NCBI GenBank assembly: GCA_946122785.1
Contig: CAMGYJ010000004.1
Coordinates: 54,568,679 to 54,632,678 of the forward strand
Reading direction: 5' to 3'
Length of the DNA stretch: 64,000 bases
DNA from: Linum tenue
Lineage: Eukaryota; Streptophyta; Magnoliopsida; Malpighiales; Linaceae
Position numbers and translations under genes: made by a program. The notes under the pieces are model-generated. The model was not told the DNA's origin. It made no database searches and saw only the letters and a program-made list of their open reading frames with translations. Positions within the stretch are counted from its first letter, which is position 1. Each line of letters starts with the position of its first letter. Positions 43,693 to 56,102 of the stretch are shown here, one piece after another.

Positions 43693-45900
43693 TCCATTCC
43701 ACTTGCATGCCAATATCTGCAACCATTGTCAGGCATCAACTCTCCAGCAGGAGAACTTATTGTAGCTGCCCTCCCCCACACCTCTCCTCCAATCTTGTCG
43801 GGTCAACCGAAGGGTTCCAACGAGCCAAATCTTAATCCTAGCCAACCCTACTCATACACGATTCTCAATCCAGCCATCACCCAACTAACTAATGAGCTTG
43901 ATGAAATGGCAACCGCAAGGCCCATGTCCATAATAATGAGAAAATCTTCCAACGAGTTGATGAAACCAGCTCCACGGAGGCATCGCAGCCGGAGCCCGTT
44001 CAGGGCCCTCCTATCGTCTTCTTCGTAAGAGCAACCCACTGTTACCCAGCCGTTCTTTCTCTCTAAATAAGTTATGGACTTGTCCATTTTATCTTGGAAT
44101 GTGAGGAGAGCAAGGAATAAGTTATTTGATCGCACTCTCAAGGACTTTGTGAGAAATAGAAAAATTGATGTGGCTTTCCTTCTTGAACTCAAAATTAGCA
44201 AGGAGAGAGCTGCTGAAATAGTGACACACCTACCATTTTCAAAATCTTTCAGAGTCAAAATTGTTGGAAGGGCGCGCGAATTTGGATGCTTTAGAATGAA
44301 AATTGGTTTATCTGTACAGTTTTGGATTCGGCAAGCCAAGTTCTCCATGTGTTGGTCGAATCCCCGGGGAAGCCTAGTTGGATGTTATCAGCAGTTTACA
44401 CAAATTCGTCACCTAGCAGAAGAAAAATCTTTTGGCACCAACTCTAGAACTTTGCGAGTGAGAATCACCTCCCTTGGCTTCTCATTGGAGATTGGAACGA
44501 ATTTGCCGGTCCAAGTAAAATTAAAGGAGGAGCTCCAAGCAATTCAAATCGCATCTTCAATATGCATACTAAGATGAGCAGATGCGGGTTCCTTGACCTG
44601 GGATTTCAAGGCCCACAATTTACTTAGTACATGAACGATACTAGATTTGGCATCCTCCGGGAGCGTTTGGATAGAGCATTGGCCAATGTTGAAGGGAGAT
44701 TGCTTTTTCCAGAATTATCAATTTTGCACCTTCCAAGGACGTACTCAAATCACTGCCCAGTTCTCTTGAACACCCAAGGATTATCTAATTCTATGCTGGT
44801 ACGCCCTTTTCGTATAGAAGCCATGTGGTTATCAGATGAGAACTACTTACAGTTGATCCGTGGGGAGGTTGGAACTACTGAAAGAGACACTTCATCCCTC
44901 CTCAAGTACCTGCAGGACATGTCTATAACTTGGAACAAAGAAGTATTTGGTAACGTGTTTGCAAGAAAGAAACAAGTTCTCGGCAGATTGAAAGGAATAG
45001 AGAGGGAGATTGCAAGTCGTCCAACATAAGCAGCTTGGCGATTGCAAGGACAGTAAAGCGAAGTGTATAATCAATTTTTCATACAGGAGGAGATATTTTG
45101 GCACCAAAATTCAAGAGTCCAATGGATGGCTGAAGGTGATAGGTGTACTAAAGTTCGCTAAAAAAGGAACAAAATTGAATGTCTGCAGATTCACAGCCGA
45201 TCTTGGTGTCATAATGTCAACATACTTAAACGGGTGTCAATTGATTATTTCACAGGTTTTATCACAGGAACCACAACAAGTTGGGAAGGTTGAAGATGGA
45301 TACACATGTAAGACAACCAAGGCTCTCGGCAGAAGCAATAAGCAGATTGGTGGCTGAAGTTGGTGAAAAGGAAATGTGGAGAGCGGTGACATCTATAAAG
45401 CCCTTGAAAGCGCCTAGACCCATTGGCTTCTCACCATCATTTTATCAGTAATTCTGACAAGAATTGAAGGATCGAGTGGTGATTGTGGTGAAAAAAGCTT
45501 TCATAGAAGGGCGTTTCCTTAACCAAATAGCAAGAATACTCATGGTTTTGATCCTGAAAATTGACCATCCTGAGAACTTCAGTCAATGTATACCCATCTC
45601 TCTTTAGAAATGTAATATTCAAGATCATAACTAAAGTTTAACTGAACGACTGAGGCTTGTACCTTGATGAGATTGTAGGTCCACATCAAAGCAGCTTCCT
45701 TCCAGGAAGCTCAGCTCAAGAGAATATCATTGTGGTGCAAGAGGTAATACAGAGCATTAGAAGCAGAAGGGGTCGAGAAGCTTACATGGTAGCAAAAGTC
45801 AACTTGGAAACGACCTTCGATAGGGTCAATTTGAGATTTTTGGAAGACACCTTGATTTTTTTTTTTGGTTTCCAACTAACTGGGTCCGGCTGATCATGTT
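43693..45900 (+). pseudogene. LINE-1 ORF2 remnant (endonuclease and RT start)
   Basis: After a linker (43726-44028) the apurinic endonuclease domain begins (LSILSWNVRRARNKLFDRTL, 44080 on; NHCPVLLNT near 44751). It continues with the connector (NKEVFGNVFARKKQVLGRLKGIE near 44936) and the start of reverse transcriptase (SSFLPGSSAQENIIVVQEV near 45690; MVAKVNLETTFDRV near 45785). It is broken by many frameshifts, and the RT catalytic half and RNase H are missing. Coding homology ends about 45890. Plant L1 elements move by target-primed reverse transcription; this one is dead. Confidence 0.8.
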
Positions 45901-45989
45901 TTGTGTTACAGGGCCATCAATTGCAGTATTGTTCAACTGGTGAATGATTCGGGACCAATTGTACATATTTTACCTCTCATTTCTAGTTT

Positions 45990-46240
45990 GTTTGACTTGG
46001 TATTTCATCGTCACTCGTCCTAGCACATGTGAGAGGATCGAGGACGAGTTTCGGGTTGATTGGAGGTCAAAAAATGCGAAAAAGAGAAGAAAAGTCCAAA
46101 GTCGGGGTTTGAGCACCTCATTGGGCGTGAAGTGCGATGATTCCAGAGAGTTTTGTGCACCTCATTGTACCTCGACTGGATCACGTTCGCTGGACCGTGA
46201 AAACTCACCCCAGACCGTGAAGTTGGACCAAAAATATAAC
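45990..46240 (+). repeat. Gypsy LTR-like remnant
   Basis: Contains 'cgaggacgagtttcggg', 'ggaggtcaaaaaatgcgaaaa' and two GACCGTGAA words, typical of plant Gypsy LTRs and sharing the GACCGTGAA word with 8.9-9.1 kb and 35.1-35.3 kb. Its ends are undefined. Confidence 0.4.
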
Positions 46241-46414
46241 AAATTATCCATAAATAACATGATTAATTAAAAACTTCTTCCTTTCAATTAAGTTTCTTCA
46301 CTCTCCACTCGATAACATCCACTTCATTCTACACAATTAGAAAGAAAAAATTAGACATGTCTCCACAAACATAAATAAGATGAGTTGTTTAGAATATTAA
46401 ATATACCGAGAAAA

Positions 46415-46795
46415 TTAATTATATGAGTGGGCGGGTACCCATGGGCCGGATTTACCTAAACCCAAACCCAACCCAACCCGACGAATAGTGAACGAGTTTA
46501 AACCCAAACTCGGCCCAAAACCTGTCAACACGAATTTTACCCGCGTTGACCGGATTGGGTCGGGTAGGTACCCGTGAGTTCGGGTTTTGTTGCCATCCCT
46601 AATAACGGGTACCCGTATTACCCAAACGGGTATTAGCGAGTAACCCATGGGTACCCATTGTTGAAATTTACAATACCAAATTCCATCCCGCAATAAATAA
46701 AATGGGTATTTGGATACCCGTAACCCTAAAAAAGGAACGGGTATGGTTATACCCAAATACCCGTTTCTACTTGCTCACCCCTAACTCAGGATGAA
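46415..46795. mobile_element. hAT-MITE cluster related to 12271-12867
   Basis: Dominated by GGGTACCCATGGG, ACCCAACCCGAC and GGGTAACCC words with 'ttgccatccctaataacggg' in the middle, which suggests one element inserted in another. The right terminus reads CTCACCCCTA. No target duplication is clear. Confidence 0.5.
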
Positions 46796-48130
46796 CTATG
46801 AATAAGTGTGTAAGCACGTTACGGTTTTCGAGATAGTAACACTTCTCCTCAGCATTGTGGAAAGTGTAATGCAAATATATCATATTACCAAGCTCTGCTC
46901 TCATTATCTTTCTGACTTTATAAATTTGTCTTTTGTTATGCGTTCCATCGGTCCCTTTTCTCTCATTCCCTACCTTGTTGATATTTCTTAGCAGAACACC
47001 GACCGATCTCACCTACCGAACGTATTGCTTATTATCTTTAGTCAAAGCATTCCCCTAGCTTGATTCATCCGGAAATAGATCCAACCGATGATTGAGAAAA
47101 ACCAAAAATAGCACCCAGATTCTTTAAATCTGCCACTTCTAAGAATCAACCAACCAACCTTATCGGAGTCCCTACCCGATGATCGCAGCTCTAGAATAAA
47201 AGTGTTTCTCTTTCTTTAATCAAAGTAGTGTTTGTTTCTTAAAGGAAACTAAAAAAGAATAAAGTGTAATTTTAATATTTTTTAGGACGACTGATAATAA
47301 TTTTAAGGACAACCTTTATCAATTCCCTTATCAAATGACACTAGCACACAACTCAAGAAAAAACATACTGACGTTTTGCCCCCAAACTATTCCCAATCTC
47401 TAACCAAATTCCCAAAAACACTTGCCTTGATCCCTAAATGCCAGTCGTCACCCTAGGATCCACGTCGCTGCCGTTCGCCCTGGAAGTCCTTGCGGTGGTT
47501 GCTCCTCTGCTCGGTCCATCCTATCAACGCCGCCAATTTCGGGAAAATGAAAAATCAGTCTGCAATTAATTGTAGTTCAGCGACAAAATCTCCAGGACGC
47601 AGAGAGTGAAAAAGGTCGGCATATTCGCTTTTGTAGATCTAGGGTTACTCAGTCTACTTTGGACCCTTGTCCCCGTGCTTCCTCCCCCGCAAACCGTCTC
47701 TCACCACAGAAGGCGGTAGAAAATTAGGCCGTGGGTGAAGAATTCCGCCAGTGAAAATTGGGGATTAGGATTTAGGGCGATAGATTGGGGTCGTGGGTGA
47801 AGAATTTCGTCGGTATCTTCTTGAGCCGCTAACGAGCACAGCAAAATTAGGGATTAGGACGATGAATTGGGAGCGACCATTTTAAAAATTAGAAATAATA
47901 TCGCTTATTTGGTTAATTTAGAATAAAACTTTTAAAAAGTTAGGAGGTCAAATAGAAATTGAGAAAAATATTAGTATGAGTCTCTAGGAAGAGCGAGAGG
48001 GTTGAGCCCAAAGCTAGTAAAAATGAGAAGGAGATGAAGTAACCAGAGAAAAAATTGAACTGGTAACTAAGGGCCAAGGGGTAAGGGGAGACTACACTAA
48101 TTCTAGGTCTTCCTCGTCTCCCCCACAAGA
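46796..48130. other. Intergenic upstream of ETG1
   Basis: No gene recognised. From 47440 on, G+C rises locally (47450-47850). 47900-48130 has no feature apart from being the 5' flank of ETG1. Confidence 0.55.
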
Positions 48131-48134
48131 AATG

Positions 48135-48175
48135 GCGGGAAGCAATCGCTAAGCTCGGCAACTTTGGGCGGGAAA
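48135..48175 (-). promoter_or_regulatory. E2F-binding sites in the ETG1 promoter
   Basis: GCGGGAAA at 48168-48175 is a perfect match to the reverse of the E2F consensus TTTSSCGC, and GCGGGAAG at 48135-48142 matches at seven of eight bases. They lie about 140 and 175 bp upstream of the ETG1 start codon. ETG1 was named as an E2F target gene, so S-phase control through these sites is the expected regulation. Confidence 0.75.
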
Positions 48176-48312
48176 CTCTTACCTTCTTCCACTCCCCCCT
48201 ATTTATCGCCCTTCTACCGCCCTAAAATCTGACCCTCGCAAAAAGCCATTCTATATCACCAACGCAGCGCCGAGCCCGATCTGAGAGAGCCAAAGCACCT
48301 TCTGAGTCGGAA

Positions 48313-51300
48313 ATGGTGGGACCAATGTACGATTGCCTTGCGAACCCTCTCGGAGCAATCCGACTGACATTCGAGAAGGCAGTCGGGTCAGGCTGCGAGC
48401 CCTCCGCCTTCGATGGCAAAGACTGGGGCGCTCTCGACGTCTTTCGCGAGTTCCTGGTGGACCAAGGCAACCTCTCTCAGGTCAGTAGATATACTATTTC
48501 CGATTGCCTCATCATCTTTCTGATTAAATGTTTTAGGTTAAAAGGAACTGTAGACTCTTGCAACTATTTAGGGAAACAGAAAGAGGCCTTTACGTTTCAG
48601 GGGTTCTTATAATGGATTGCTTGGTAATCTAGGTTCCGGTTCTGAATAGTGAAACTCTGAAGTGGGTTCAGCCCAACACTCTGGTACGCTTTAGGGGAAT
48701 GGTACAGGACATGCTGGGAAATGAATTCTACGCTGGTGCTTACAAGGTGCAAACATGCTGACTCTATTTGTCTTTTACCGTCTTCTTTAGTGTGTTCCCT
48801 ATATGAATTCACTTAGCTCATGGAAGTCTTGTGCATTTGTGTTGATGAAGGATGGTTCTGGTTGGAGAACTAACAAATTTGGGGATGACTCTCAGCAACC
48901 TATTGATTCCTCACCCGATGTGAGGGTTTGGGAGCGACGATTGTTGTATTGTGTTCCGGTGAGTATGGTGTGTGTATCTACATATCTCCTTATCTTAGTT
49001 TCTTCCTTAATCTTGTAGCCATAAGTTGGAGATTTGGTCTCAAAGTTCTTGTCTTGGAGGATTATGTGATGTACTCTGGTGTATACATTGAATATTTTGG
49101 TGAATACTTAGGCTGGCACCTGCGTCTTGAAGTATTGTTGTTCAGTTGTCTGTCGGTTTGCAGATTGCTTCTGGAAGTGTGCTCCATCATCCAATTGATG
49201 TTTGCTCATGCAGGTTCCTGGGCTTAATACATGGGCTGAGAGCGAGGCTGCTTCTGAGGCTACTGTTACTTCCATGGATTTGACATCACAACAAAGAGAT
49301 AAACGTCAGAGAATGGATGCTGAATCAATGGATTATGAGGTCTGCCCATCATTCCCCATCTCATGAAGCAGTTCTTTTGGTTTCTTTTACTTTCAACTTA
49401 GGTACAACTTGATTTATAACTTGGTTATACGAACAGTATAAAAAACGTAGCTTCAAGTTTTGCCGCTTATTTACCCAGATCATGTGTACGCTAACTCTAT
49501 ACCGGTGATCAGGTCGTTTGTCTTGTCACATCATGATGTGACTAGATTTCCTGCTTCATCCCAACACCCCCACTACAGCAATTAAGCATTATTTATACTT
49601 TACACAATTTTTCTCTGTTGTTTTCTTTAATCTGTTCTTATCATTCACAGGGCTCTAATATTGTGCTTGAAGATTCACCTAGTGCAAAAAGGATGGTAAG
49701 TGTCGCTGGTTTGGGCATCCTCTCAATACTTAATGTAAATGTTGATGCTTGACACTTGAGGGTTTGAATGTACATTTTTCTTAAATTTGGGAAATTGTTT
49801 TTGGAAAGGGGATGAACATTTTATGACGTTCGGAAAAAAGTTTGTCTGGTAAGAGCTTAGACAAAAGTAAAGATGATGGAAAGTGAATTTTTTTTATTAA
49901 TAAAATGGTAGTTGATGAGATGGTGAATAATTTATTTTACAGTAAAGTAGGTTTTAGAGTGAAGTTGTGGATAAAGCGTAAAATTTTGACTAACATTTAA
50001 ATTTGGGGAAAATTTAAAAAGTAAATGTAGAAGCAAATACCGTGAGAATCAGTGAGAATCTTGATGGTTATTTTCCGGTAAAGTGGTTGTACATTTTGAG
50101 TGCTGATGTTCCCTTGAGCAAATCTTGATGTATTGCATTTTATTGTGTTTTGTTGACGTGATGTGGTTACTCCCGATACTGAAGTGCCTGTTGTATTCCC
50201 TTGTAGAGAGAGGATGGACATCCTTCCCTTTCTGTGCAGCTTTCCGACCTTAAACCTGAAGGGCCATGTTCTAGCACGATGATGAGACCAGAAGTTGGAG
50301 ACTCTCCTTCTTGCCTTGTGAAGGTAAAGTGACTAACCCATCGTAATTCTCAAGTCATCAGAATTTATGGGCTAATCCATTAGATTTCATTTTTCACCCT
50401 TCTGACGTTCATTCTTTTCCTTCTTCATTTAGGTCTATGATACTCGGGAGTCCGAACTCAAGCTGAATGATATTTTTGAATTTGTTGGTGTCTTCACTAT
50501 TGAATCAGAGCCTGTACCTGCTGATGATGGTGATGACATCGACCTAACCACTGGCTTTCGCAATGATTTGGTCCATTTGCAAGCCAACAAGGTTTATTCC
50601 CTCGTCTTAACGTAAACAATGTCATTTACTTTCAAGTTCGACCAGTTATGGTTGTGACAGTACTAGTATGGCATTCATAAGTAGCTTCCCTTTCTCGAAT
50701 AACATCTGTAAATTATTCTGTTGTATAGGTGCCATGCCTTCACTGCATTGTCCACCGGAAACTTGCAGTTTCTGATTTTCTGAGGTCTTCACCCATCATA
50801 GAGGTAACTATGTTATTGTCCCAATATGACTTCTGCCACTCGTGCACTCTTTGCATTTCAGTAGCTTGAGGCAAATTTCAACCTATCCTTTAAGCTAACC
50901 CGATCTTGCTCCTTGACATTGTAGCAAAGTAAACATGTAGTCATGAATACAAGGGAATCTCTGCTAAGGCATCTTACAATGCTTTTAGGCAATGATGGTG
51001 TGGCAGCAAATTACATGTTGTTGCATCTTTTGTCCAAGGTAAATGGATATCTTCTATCTTTAAAAAATGCTTTACTCGTCTATTGGTCTTTATATAATGA
51101 CTTTTCCTGTGCAGATACATGCCCGAGTTGACAATGTTGCAGTCGGGAAACTTTCATTGAATCTCACATGTTTGAGCAAAGAAGCACTGTCTGTATTTGG
51201 GGTGCAGCTATGTAATGCTCTGAGGAACCTGCTTCCATTCACAGATTCCATACCCTTGACTGTGAACTATCTTAATACAGCTTGTCTTGGCCCCAAAAAG

Positions 51301-52290
51301 GATTATCAAAGGAACCGGTAGTTTATTTATCCATTTTTTTTATTCACCTATCTTGTTTAATAACTGTATTTTTCCTCCTGCTAATACATGAGCCACTAAC
51401 CCTCATCTTCTATTAATTGTAACTTAAAAGCTTTGCATGCTCCATGTTTCAGATTAATAGGGGGGACCCTTCAGCTAGCTGAGGGCTCACACTTGACAAT
51501 TGATGAGACACAGCTGGAAACTGGAACTCTCAACTCTGTTGGGATTGAGAATGCGAGGCTGCTAAAAGATCTAGTGGAGCTACAGAAGGTTGTTTGATTG
51601 TATTCTGCTTCTGTTGCCTGCTATACTTCATCGCTCCTTGTGTATGCCTCGACTCAAGATGTCTTTGAAAAGCATATCTTTCGTGTCCAATTTGTTAGGT
51701 GGAGTATGATTTCACATACTACAAGATGGAGATGGCGGCTGATGTGCAACTGCTGGTATTGTCGGAGGGCAAGTCCAACATATTGCCAGCCGATATTGTT
51801 CTGCCTGTGCGGCCTTCTGATGTGTCTCGCCCGGAAGTAGTGAGCGCAGAAGCTCTGGGAGCTTGGAGATGGTACTTGGCCACCATGAGGACATTGTCAC
51901 ATACCATAGAGTCAGAGATCCAAGAGGTTAAACTTGGAGCTTGTATAGAATTTTCAGAGAAATAAAAAGGGACAAGAAAAGATAGTTGATGTGTCTTTGT
52001 CATGGTTTGATGTGCAGGTGGTAGAAAAGGATCTAGTTGCTGCAAGGCAAGCCGATCGAAGAATTGGCAGCAAAGAGTTTAGCAGGTTAGTCACTTCCAT
52101 GCATATTAGTACTTGGAGGGTGTTGTGTGAAATAAACATGTGATTGTTTGAATAAATTTATGGTTATGTGTACAGTCTGCTGACAATGGGGAGGCTTATG
52201 TCCTTGAGTTTCGGGGAGACAACGCTCTCACTGGAGCACTGGGAAATGGTGAAGGAGCTGGAGAAGTTAAGAAAGGAGAGGATCAACTGA
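48313..52290 (+). CDS. ETG1: Mini-chromosome maintenance complex-binding protein (ETG1/MCMBP)
   Basis: Fourteen coding exons: 48313-48480, 48633-48746, 48851-48958, 49214-49339, 49651-49695, 50207-50323, 50433-50591, 50729-50803, 50925-51038, 51115-51317, 51453-51588, 51699-51926, 52018-52085, 52176-52290. All introns are GT-AG and all phases agree, giving 591 residues with no stop, close to the length I expect for Arabidopsis ETG1. Diagnostic stretches: MVGPMYDCLANPLGAIR, WVQPNTLVRFRGMVQDMLGNE, GSGWRTNKFGDD and LIGGTLQLAEGSHL. The protein binds MCM2-7 in the nucleus, helps unload the helicase after replication and supports sister-chromatid cohesion. The acidic segment around residues 145-190 is the usual variable linker. 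It appears intact and single-copy; E2F sites lie just upstream. Confidence 0.96.
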
Positions 52291-54116
52291 ATGCTCCGAT
52301 TCCCATCCTTTGTATTATTCAGTTATATGATATGGCTGTTGGTGGACTGGTTGGTGAGAACTGAGAAGGTGTGTAAATAACTGGAGATACTTGCTCCGTA
52401 GATTATCTCTCAAACGTACGTAGATCGAACCAAATTAATTATGCTACGTTCAGTCTGTGCGTCTCGCAGAGTCTCGTTCAAGCTTATAACTGCCAAATTC
52501 ACGATTTTGGTTTTCTCGATAGCGGAAATAATGCTGACGAGGCCTATCTGAAGTTATGAGAACAGCGCATTCCTTATCTAAAGTTATGCCATTCTTCAAA
52601 ACTTCTTCACTATCTTCATAAGAAAAAAAAACTTACTTCACTATCCAACATTCCTCGTGTCTTCTGCAAACTCTCGCAAAGCCTTAGGATTATTGATTCG
52701 TGCGAGGTTTGGGTTGCAATTGGAGGATGGGTTCGTAAGTAAATGTCATATCTCAATGGCATTTAGGGCCCGAATTGAAGCTCAATATGATGGCACCTTG
52801 CAATCTAGGTGGAAACTTATCAATCATCAACATGAAAGGTGGAATGTGGCATGAACGTGGGCAAATGGTATATCAATGAGCTAATCTACCATGCTTAACG
52901 TGGTTAGTCGATTTCTTATATATCTTGATTGAATTAATAATCTAATTTTTGCATTTTTAATCTTTTACTGTGTGTTTTAAATTTTCACTTATGTGTGTGG
53001 TTTAAGATTACTAAAGTAGATGAACTTGGACCGATGGCGATGACAATGGATCTGGACAGTGGTGATAACAATGGACCAAAAGAGAGAAAGAAAGAAAGAG
53101 AAGAATATTAAAATCTAGTTAAGAGGAAGATTAAACATCGGCTTTTCTCTGTCCAATAACGAGAAGATTAAACACCGACTTTTGCTAATGTTCTTATATT
53201 TGGTGGCTCTAGAGCTAGAGTTGAGAATGAGTGCCATCAATGCGATTAGAAGGAGAGGGATTCGTTTGTCTTCAATTTAGTAGCGCGAAGCACTAATCAC
53301 CATCTCACTCATTGGCAGGCTCATCACTACTCACTAGCATCTGTTTCAACCTCACAAGCCCAGTTGTGAGGACTTTCATAAGTTGTCATTGTCATTTAGC
53401 AAAGAAATCCCTTGATGTAGTGAAAAATCACGGGTCTCTTAGATTGGGTAAAATCCCCTTGGTAGTAAGAGTGGAGGAAGTAACAATGCACAAAGGCACC
53501 GAGGCTATCTCTTCCGTATTCCTCTTTCCAACTAAGATTTCCTTCATGAACTTCGTGAACTTTAGGATTTTCATAATCACATCCAACAAAAGAACTGTTA
53601 CCTTCAACTAACTGAGCGTGTCCTTCCCATTAACCACACTTAGAATTCAAAGGCTCTTTGAGGAAATGGTAGTTTAGGAATGTACTTAGACACTTTAGGC
53701 TTGCACTTGGTCTTCATTCTTCTTCTCATCATTGCTGGCTTCATAGACTTGTCATTTCTAGTACTAGATTCTTCAACTTGGTCCACTACTCTTGGGACAT
53801 CCAATAAGGGTATCCGAGTAACTAGCTCTAAAGTAGCATTCTCAATTGCACGACCACTCCTCAAGGTGACTACATGAAAACTCTCCCTTGGATTTGGTTC
53901 TATGTTATCCGGTCAAGTACCTTGTGGTCTAACCGACAACGAGCTTGGGCAGTAGTGCTCACTTGTGCTTTGAGGTTCTGGATTAGAGCTTTTTAATTCT
54001 TTTGGCTAGCTTGCAAGTTAGAGAACTATCCACTTGAATTCACAACAAAATAAATCACTCCAGGTTTTGTCAACACCCATGAATGTTGAATGAGGTTGGA
54101 CAATATAATGATTGAG
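52291..54116. other. Intergenic downstream of ETG1
   Basis: Begins with the ETG1 3' untranslated region. The short frames at 53312-53611 and 53680-53877 have no recognisable domain. Nothing else supported. Confidence 0.55.
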
Positions 54117-54545
54117 GAGATTGAAGTACATAAGGCAACAATGCCAAAAGGGTTCTTTGATCTCATCACTCCTTTTCGCACATAGTTGATAGTACCTCTA
54201 TCTTTAATGGTAAGAACCCACAAGGAAATTTGTCCTCCTGTTATGTTTGCGTTTGTTTATTATTCAAGCCGACTATCCGACTATAGTATACTTGCTTATA
54301 TGAGTATGCTTCTCTAGTCTCAAGGGTACATACAATAAATACATTGCAAGCTCTCTTGTGTTGTAAGGTTTCACTACTACTTTGCTCTCTCCTTAGTAAA
54401 TTTGGGATATACTCACCTGTGTCCTAAGGTATTGAGTGTTGAAGGAGTCAAGTTCCACGGAGAGGACGAACCGTGTCCTTAATCAACTTCCTTTCCCAAT
54501 AAGATACATCTACAAAAGCATGTTCTAGAAGATTATCAACTAATA
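54117..54545 (-). pseudogene. Duplicated fragment of LSF2 last exon and 3' UTR
   Basis: Aligns to 55770-56195, the 3' flank plus the end of LSF2, in the same orientation at roughly 80-85% identity by eye, with small indels. The coding part (54448-54545) keeps the terminal Arg-Gly-Thr-stop and the WERKLIKD motif with several substitutions; homology stops at 54545. The order from 'ggcaacaatgccaaaagggttc' to 'gattatcaa' is conserved. It lacks exons 1-3 and cannot encode a phosphatase. Confidence 0.85.
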
Positions 54546-54959
54546 ATGGAAACATAACACTATTGATTTATTAATTTCTAGTAAAGTTTTCTAAGTTGAA
54601 CATCTTAGATCAAATGATAACAAACATGGGGCCCATATAGAAATTAATTAAAGGATCGAAAGACAAATCATCATGGTAGTAACTCTACCTATGTAGGATT
54701 GGCAGACATAACATCTAGGTTTCAAGGAGAATAGAAAGTTGTGAATGATGGTCCGACATTGTCAAATTTCCAATGTACATTCTCATGAGAGACAATGTCC
54801 AAAAATAAGGGTAAACATAAGGATAAAAGGTTTTAATGGCTTCTAATTTTGACATGTGATGTGATCAAATAGTGTATTTTTGGAACACACTTTTTTTTAC
54901 AATCAAATCTGCTATTTTATTAATGTGCCTTAAAATCTTTATCTAAAGTAGACAAAAGA
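54546..54959. other. Intergenic, no gene recognised
   Basis: AT-rich; nothing supported. Confidence 0.5.
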
Positions 54960-55150
54960 AAGGGGCCCTACGGGCTATGAGCCGAGAATTCCTTAGCATC
55001 CCAATTACGTTTGGCATGGGCCAATAGATGGGCCACCTGGTTGCCTTTTCGCCGAGTGAAGCTCCATTGAACCGGTCCAATTTCTTGGCCTCGTTTGCAA
55101 TCTCTTCCAGCATAGGCCCAACCTCTAGTCTCGTTCGCTTCTCATTCCTC
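54960..55150 (-). pseudogene. LINE-type RNase H C-terminal remnant
   Basis: On the minus strand, GNQVAHLLAHAKRNWDAKEF is the typical C-terminal end of the RVT_3-type RNase H domain of plant LINEs (usually GN.VAH.LA). A frameshift precedes it, and MLEEIANEAKKLDRF in another frame is the adjoining upstream part. A short, isolated relic. Confidence 0.6.
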
Positions 55151-55769
55151 GGTGAGTGTGAAGTAGATCCACTTCAAGGAGAATAAAAGATGGTCAGTTC
55201 TCTAAGAACTCAAAAAACCAGATGGTGTTCATGGCTAAAACGAACACAAAAGTGAGAATCAGTGAATGGATAATAGTTAGTTGTTGACATATATTGTCTT
55301 AATACACAAGCAAAACGGAGGATTCAAAGATATCATATCTACCGATTGGTGAGTATACTCGATGTATGTTCACTATAGAAGAGTATCCTCCCTTCGTACA
55401 CACCCTTTCATTTTCTATAAATAGCACATAACCCCTCTTGTTTTGATACATGTTTTTCACTAACTAAAACTTTGCCAAAATCCAAACTGATATTTATGCA
55501 TTCTTTTCAAAAGAAAAAATCAAGTCAGGTGTTGTTCTCACCGATTTGCTGTATTCGTTGGTTTTCGAGGTTTAAGGTATCACTACGTTGAAAAGGTATG
55601 TCATTTCTATCATGGAAGAAATCATTTTCTAACCTTGAGTTCTAGAGGAGAATAAGATTTTTTAATGAGAGACAATTAGGACGATTGCATGTGTTTGCAT
55701 GCATGATTTGATGATCTTATATATTACTTGTGATGACAATTCCCACAATTTACATAGCAAAGGGAAGAA
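55151..55769. other. Intergenic, no gene recognised
   Basis: AT-rich sequence between the LINE relic and the 3' flank of LSF2. Confidence 0.5.
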
Positions 55770-56102
55770 TTGGAGTATACAAGGCAGCAATGCCAAAAGG
55801 GTTCTCTGATTTCATCACTCCTTTTCGCTCATAGTTGATATAGTACCTCGGGCTCTTTTAATGGTAGGAACCCACAAGGCCATTTGCCCTCTTGTTATGC
55901 CTGCCTTCCTTTATTATTCAAGCCGACTTTCCGACTGCAGCATACTTGCTTATATGAATATGCTTCTCTATTCTCAAGGGTACATACAGTAAAGACATTG
56001 CAAGCTCTCTTGCGCCGAAAGGCTTTGACTACTGCTTTGTTCTCTCTTTAGTAACTTCGGGATATACTCACCTGCGTCCTAAGGTATTGAGTGTTGAGGG
56101 AG

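Noticed and set aside
46441..46760. Pro/Gly-rich 113-codon minus-strand frame
   Set aside because: Produced by GGGTACCC repeat words of a hAT MITE cluster.
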